Shown one piece after another: positions 31,715 through 34,148 of a stretch of 34,148 bases of DNA. The stretch comes from an uncultured Eubacteriales bacterium (GTDB lineage: Bacteria > Bacillota > Clostridia > Peptostreptococcales > Anaerovoracaceae), in assembly GCA_902786355.1 (NCBI GenBank), contig CADABZ010000022.1:1-34148 (forward strand), read 5' to 3'. Position numbers and translations under genes: made by a program. How positions within the stretch are numbered: position 1 is the first letter of the stretch; each line of letters begins with the position of its first letter. Under the pieces are notes generated by a model, which worked only from the letters and a program-made list of their open reading frames with translations, was not told where the DNA came from and searched no databases.

Positions 31715-32176
31715 TCAATCGGAAATGACCCTGACTCCGCACTCGCGCTCCATTATCTTAGCAAAAGACTTCACGCATGTATGTACTATTCCGGTGCAGT
31801 GTGTCTTGCGGTCAGGTTCATAGAAATCATAATTCTCTATAAGAACAGGGCACAGGCTGCTTCCGTGCGCTGCTGCTACATCTTCATTGAGCTCGCGGAC
31901 CAGCTCGATGCACTTTTTGAAGGCCGGGTCCCCTTTTACTGTTCTGCCGAAGACCTTACCGAGGCACATCGTTGCACCAGCCACAGCACCGCATACATTT
32001 CCTCCGTCTCCGAAGCCGTAAGGGAATCCTGTTGAAAGTGCTATCGCTTCCTCTCCTATGCCAAGTTCATAGTGTCTGTTGAGCACCTCAAGCACCGATT
32101 CAGAGCACATGAACCCGGTAGTAAAATTCTCTGTCGCGTCTTCAAGCATTTTTGTCATATTAACTTCGCTGACCAT
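31715..32176 (-). CDS. C-GCAxxG-C-C family protein
   Basis: A 153-aa protein with the redox-type motif CGAVAGATMCLG and the other conserved cysteines (FMCSESVL, SLCPVL, HCTGIVHTC), the signature of the C_GCAxxG_C_C family. These small cysteine-rich proteins are common in anaerobes and often lie near redox or metal genes; the reaction is unknown. The GTTATGGTC start at 32176 has GGAGG 5 bases before; an earlier in-frame ATG (32188) includes that site. It follows prmA by 45 bases on the same strand. Confidence 0.8.
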   Translation of the reverse strand: MVSEVNMTKMLEDATENFTTGFMCSESVLEVLNRHYELGIGEEAIALSTGFPYGFGDGGNVCGAVAGATMCLGKVFGRTVKGDPAFKKCIELVRELNEDVAAAHGSSLCPVLIENYDFYEPDRKTHCTGIVHTCVKSFAKIMERECGVRVISD

Positions 32177-32221
32177 AACATCCTCCATTCTGCAATATCC
32201 TTTAGTATGATTCTGTAAGCG

Positions 32222-33205
32222 TCACGCTTTTCTCGCTATTACGGCGCACCACTCGCCGTCATGCAGCACATCATATATGCTGAAGCCTGCGCTGCGTATT
32301 GCTTCAGTCACGACAGCCTCTTTCGTATCAAGAATGCCTGATGTAACATACCAGCCGCCGCTTCTGAGGTGGTCTGCCGCTGCCGGAGAGAGTCTGATGA
32401 CAAGATCTGCCATCAGATTGGCTGTTATGATATCCGCATCATAATCGACCCCTTCCGTCAGATCTCCCTGCTGCACATGTATGTACTCCGACATCCCGTT
32501 CCTGCGGATGTTCTCTTCGGCTACCATGACAGCATCTGTATCTATATCTATGCCAAGAGCCTCATCAGCTCCAAGCAGAACCCCTGCGATCGCAAGGATT
32601 CCCGTACCGGTTCCAACGTCGAGGATCCTGATCTTTCCGTCTGGTCCTGCCGCCCTTTCTTCCGGAATACGTTCCCGGTCCATGATGGTCTCAAGCGCTC
32701 TGCTGCACATAGAGGTAGTTTCATGAAGTCCGCTTCCGAATGCCATGCCGGGATCCATCTCTATGACCAGTTCATCCCCTTTCGCGTCATAATCCTCCCA
32801 GCTTGGCTTTACTACTATCCTGCTGCCTGCCTTCGATGGTCTGAAGTGCTCCTGCCATTTGTACAGCCACTCGCTGTCATCGCCTGTTGCTGCACACTCA
32901 TAGCTGATAACCGGTCCTTCTTCATCTTCTGCTGCTTCGGCAAGAATCTTCTCAGCATGAGCAAGCTCTTCTCTTCCAGCCTCATCGTCTGCAAAATACA
33001 CTGTGATCTCTGGCGTCCTCTGAAGATCCTCTGCGATCTTCTCATTGAGATAATCGTACTTGTACACATCAGGATGGCTCATTATATCTCTGGCATCGTC
33101 CGGATCATCTATCATCATGGAGCTGAAACCATTCTCTATAAGCAGTCCTTCTGTCCTTTCAAGATCTTCCTTATTGACTTTTATTTTCAAACATAAGTAT
33201 TTCAT
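32222..33205 (-). CDS. prmA: Ribosomal protein L11 methyltransferase
   Basis: PrmA methylates ribosomal protein L11. 327 aa. An N-terminal substrate-binding domain (about 1-110) precedes the SAM-dependent methyltransferase fold, with MAFGSGLHETTSMC (substrate loop), ILDVGTGTGILAIAGVLLGA (motif I), GIDIDTDAVMVAEEN and DIITANLMADLV (motif IV, N-x-x-x form). ATG at 33205 fits the family; no ribosome-binding site is seen and an extended -10 box ends six bases upstream, so it may be leaderless. A longer frame to 33313 would start inside the tetR promoter region. Confidence 0.88.
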   Translation of the reverse strand: MKYLCLKIKVNKEDLERTEGLLIENGFSSMMIDDPDDARDIMSHPDVYKYDYLNEKIAEDLQRTPEITVYFADDEAGREELAHAEKILAEAAEDEEGPVISYECAATGDDSEWLYKWQEHFRPSKAGSRIVVKPSWEDYDAKGDELVIEMDPGMAFGSGLHETTSMCSRALETIMDRERIPEERAAGPDGKIRILDVGTGTGILAIAGVLLGADEALGIDIDTDAVMVAEENIRRNGMSEYIHVQQGDLTEGVDYDADIITANLMADLVIRLSPAAADHLRSGGWYVTSGILDTKEAVVTEAIRSAGFSIYDVLHDGEWCAVIARKA

Positions 33206-33211
33206 GGATAA

Positions 33212-33220
33212 ATCATAGCA
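33212..33220 (-). promoter_or_regulatory. Extended -10 promoter of prmA
   Basis: TGCTATGAT (33220-33212, minus strand) is an extended -10 box. The predicted start site, about seven bases on, coincides with the ATG of prmA. The -35 region is weak, as usual for extended -10 promoters. Confidence 0.55.
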
Positions 33221-33291
33221 CAAAACCAACTTTTCATTGACACCTTTTTCCCTTAATGATAATGTTTTACGTGTTTTTACAATAAAAGCAC

Positions 33292-33319
33292 AAAAGTTTG
33301 TTAAATTGAACAAACTTTT
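33292..33319. promoter_or_regulatory. Operator of the TetR-family regulator
   Basis: AAAAGTTTGTT (33292-33302) and AACAAACTTTT (33309-33319) are a perfect 11-bp inverted repeat with a 6-base centre, 30 bases before tetR. It overlaps the -10 region of a likely tetR promoter (TTTACA at about 33276-33281, 17 bases, TGTTAA), as expected for autorepression, and it lies in the interval between the divergent prmA and tetR genes. No other feature is seen in 33221-33291. Confidence 0.7.
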
Positions 33320-33348
33320 CCGGGTCTAAGATTATAGGGGGAGATTAT

Positions 33349-33993
33349 ATGGGTAAAGCTCTGCAGAACAAGATCCGCAAAAGAGCCGCACTTCTCGAAA
33401 GTGCGTATGAACTTTTTGCCACCAATGGTTTTTCTAAAACAACCATCAGGGAAATCGCTGATCACGCCGGGGTTGCAAAAGGCACCTTCTATCTGTATTT
33501 TACAGATAAGGCAGACATACGCGATACTCTCATAACCCGGATGGCTTCCCGTCTGCTGGAGCACGCATGCGCAAGTATGGAGGAGTATGTCAGCTCAAGC
33601 ACCGAAGAGGTTTCTACAGCAGATAAGTTCGTATATATAATGGATTACATTCTGCAGTATGTTTCCGCAGATCCGTTTTTCGTAAAATACGTATCAAAGC
33701 ATATGTCCTGGGGCCTTCTGGGTGAAGGACAGAAGAAAGAGCAGGCATACAACCCTCTCGATCCGGAGAGTGCTGCATCCGTGGGATTTGTAACATACAT
33801 CCGCAATATGCTCGATGCTGACGGAGTTAAGGTCAGAGATCTGAAAGTGCTTCTTTTCACTCTCCTGGGAATGATAAGCGCATTTACATATGACCTTGTC
33901 ATCTATCAGGAACCAATGCCTCTCGACGAATTCAAGCCTCACATGCACCGCATGATAAGGCATCTTGTGAATGAGGCGATCATTGAAGAATAG
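33349..33993 (+). CDS. TetR-family transcriptional regulator
   Basis: A 214-aa regulator. The N-terminal helix-turn-helix (about 10-56) has the TetR pattern: LLESAYELFATNGFSKTTIREIADHAGVAKGTFYLYFTDK, read in parts as ALLESAYELFATNGF, TTIREIADHAGVAKG and TFYLYF. The C-terminal helical domain is ligand-binding, with no motif that names the ligand. GGGGGAG lies 6 bases before the ATG. A perfect inverted repeat upstream is a likely own operator. It is divergent from prmA; no efflux or metabolic gene follows before the intron-like end of the window, so the target is open. Confidence 0.88.
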   Translation: MGKALQNKIRKRAALLESAYELFATNGFSKTTIREIADHAGVAKGTFYLYFTDKADIRDTLITRMASRLLEHACASMEEYVSSSTEEVSTADKFVYIMDYILQYVSADPFFVKYVSKHMSWGLLGEGQKKEQAYNPLDPESAASVGFVTYIRNMLDADGVKVRDLKVLLFTLLGMISAFTYDLVIYQEPMPLDEFKPHMHRMIRHLVNEAIIEE

Positions 33994-34020
33994 CCAGCAA
34001 TCTGTTCATCAGAAGTAAAG

Positions 34021-34056
34021 CAGACCGGACCCGCAGGTCCGGTCTGTTATTTTGTT
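34021..34056 (+). terminator. Terminator of tetR
   Basis: CAGACCGGACC (34021-34031) pairs perfectly with GGTCCGGTCTG (34036-34046) around CGCA, followed by TTATTTTGTT. A strong intrinsic terminator. Confidence 0.85.
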
Positions 34057-34057
34057 G

Positions 34058-34148
34058 GTATGACGGGCATGCCGTCAATCTGTGGTGAAAGTCCACGTGG
34101 GGCGTAACCAACGACGAACCCCATAGCGACTTCCAAGGTTCAAATCGT
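34058..34148 (+). mobile_element. 5' end of a group IIC-like intron, truncated by the window edge
   Basis: Right after the terminator U-tract comes GTATG, then the hairpin GACGG-GCATG-CCGTC, AATCT, and GTGGTGAAAGTCCAC. This matches in order the start of bacterial class C group II introns (GTGTG, a stem with GGCATG in the loop, AGTCT, then a stem with the loop TGAGAGTCC). Class C introns are known to insert after terminator hairpins, which is the position here. Only the first 91 bases are visible, so the reverse transcriptase and domain V are unseen. Confidence 0.65.

Noticed and set aside
1-34148. CRISPR array, restriction-modification or toxin-antitoxin system
   Set aside because: No regular spaced repeats and no recognisable nuclease, methylase or toxin pair were found; the ArdC-like and RadC-like proteins are transfer-associated genes, not a defence system by themselves.

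Overview
The window looks like a chromosomal segment of an anaerobic Clostridia-type Firmicute (Eubacteriales). The evidence is strong GGAGG ribosome-binding sites, TTG starts, a class I tetrahydrofolate (THF) riboswitch, the two-subunit glycine decarboxylase (GcvPA/GcvPB), and typical Firmicutes families (DUF1846, DUF1934, DUF937, C-GCAxxG-C-C). It divides at a tRNA-Thr gene near 9.7 kb into an accessory part on the left and core genes on the right.

Left part (1 to about 9.64 kb, all genes on the minus strand): the end of an integrative, conjugative or mobilizable element. In transcription order it carries a 47-aa protein, an IS110-family insertion with a frameshifted transposase, an unknown 162-aa protein, ParA, ParB, a winged-helix protein, three small proteins, a RadC-like JAB protein, a YdbC/PC4-like protein, an ArdC-like metallopeptidase, a DUF3991/Toprim protein, a DUF3846 protein, an oriT-like intergenic region, a MobC-like accessory protein and a MobA-type relaxase. 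The relaxase is cut right after its His-x-His motif by what reads as the 5' end of a group II intron, which runs off the window. Three hairpin plus U-tract modules sit directly in front of gene starts inside this gene set, suggesting attenuation or antitermination. The element abuts the 3' side of tRNA-Thr(CGU), a usual integration site; a partial tRNA copy and a chain of hairpins lie just upstream of the tRNA.

Middle part (9.9-20.5 kb): a 49-aa membrane peptide, DUF1846, DUF1934, an HtrA-like protease (plus strand), a GntR/FCD regulator, IspE, an Ig-like membrane protein, TadA, CvpA, a FolC::5-formyl-THF cyclo-ligase fusion and the folate ECF transporter subunit FolT. The last two are led by a THF riboswitch.

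Right part (20.6-34.1 kb): a one-carbon and glycine island. gcvT-gcvH-gcvPA-gcvPB run on the plus strand; lpdA, folD and lplA face them on the minus strand. Together they supply all four glycine cleavage activities, the lipoylation enzyme for GcvH and the enzyme that processes the methylene-THF product, while the neighbouring riboswitch operon supplies and polyglutamylates folate. Then come a membrane protein, an iron-containing alcohol dehydrogenase, DUF937, a C-GCAxxG-C-C protein, PrmA and a divergent TetR regulator with a perfect 11-bp inverted-repeat operator. The window ends in what looks like the 5' end of a group IIC intron placed directly after the tetR terminator.

I found no CRISPR array, no rRNA and no clear defence system. 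The most unusual points are the intron-split relaxase, the terminator-before-gene pattern, the IS110 with its candidate bridge RNA region, the hairpin chain beside tRNA-Thr, the riboswitch-led FolC::FCL fusion, the cysteine-rich tail of GcvPA and two probably leaderless genes.
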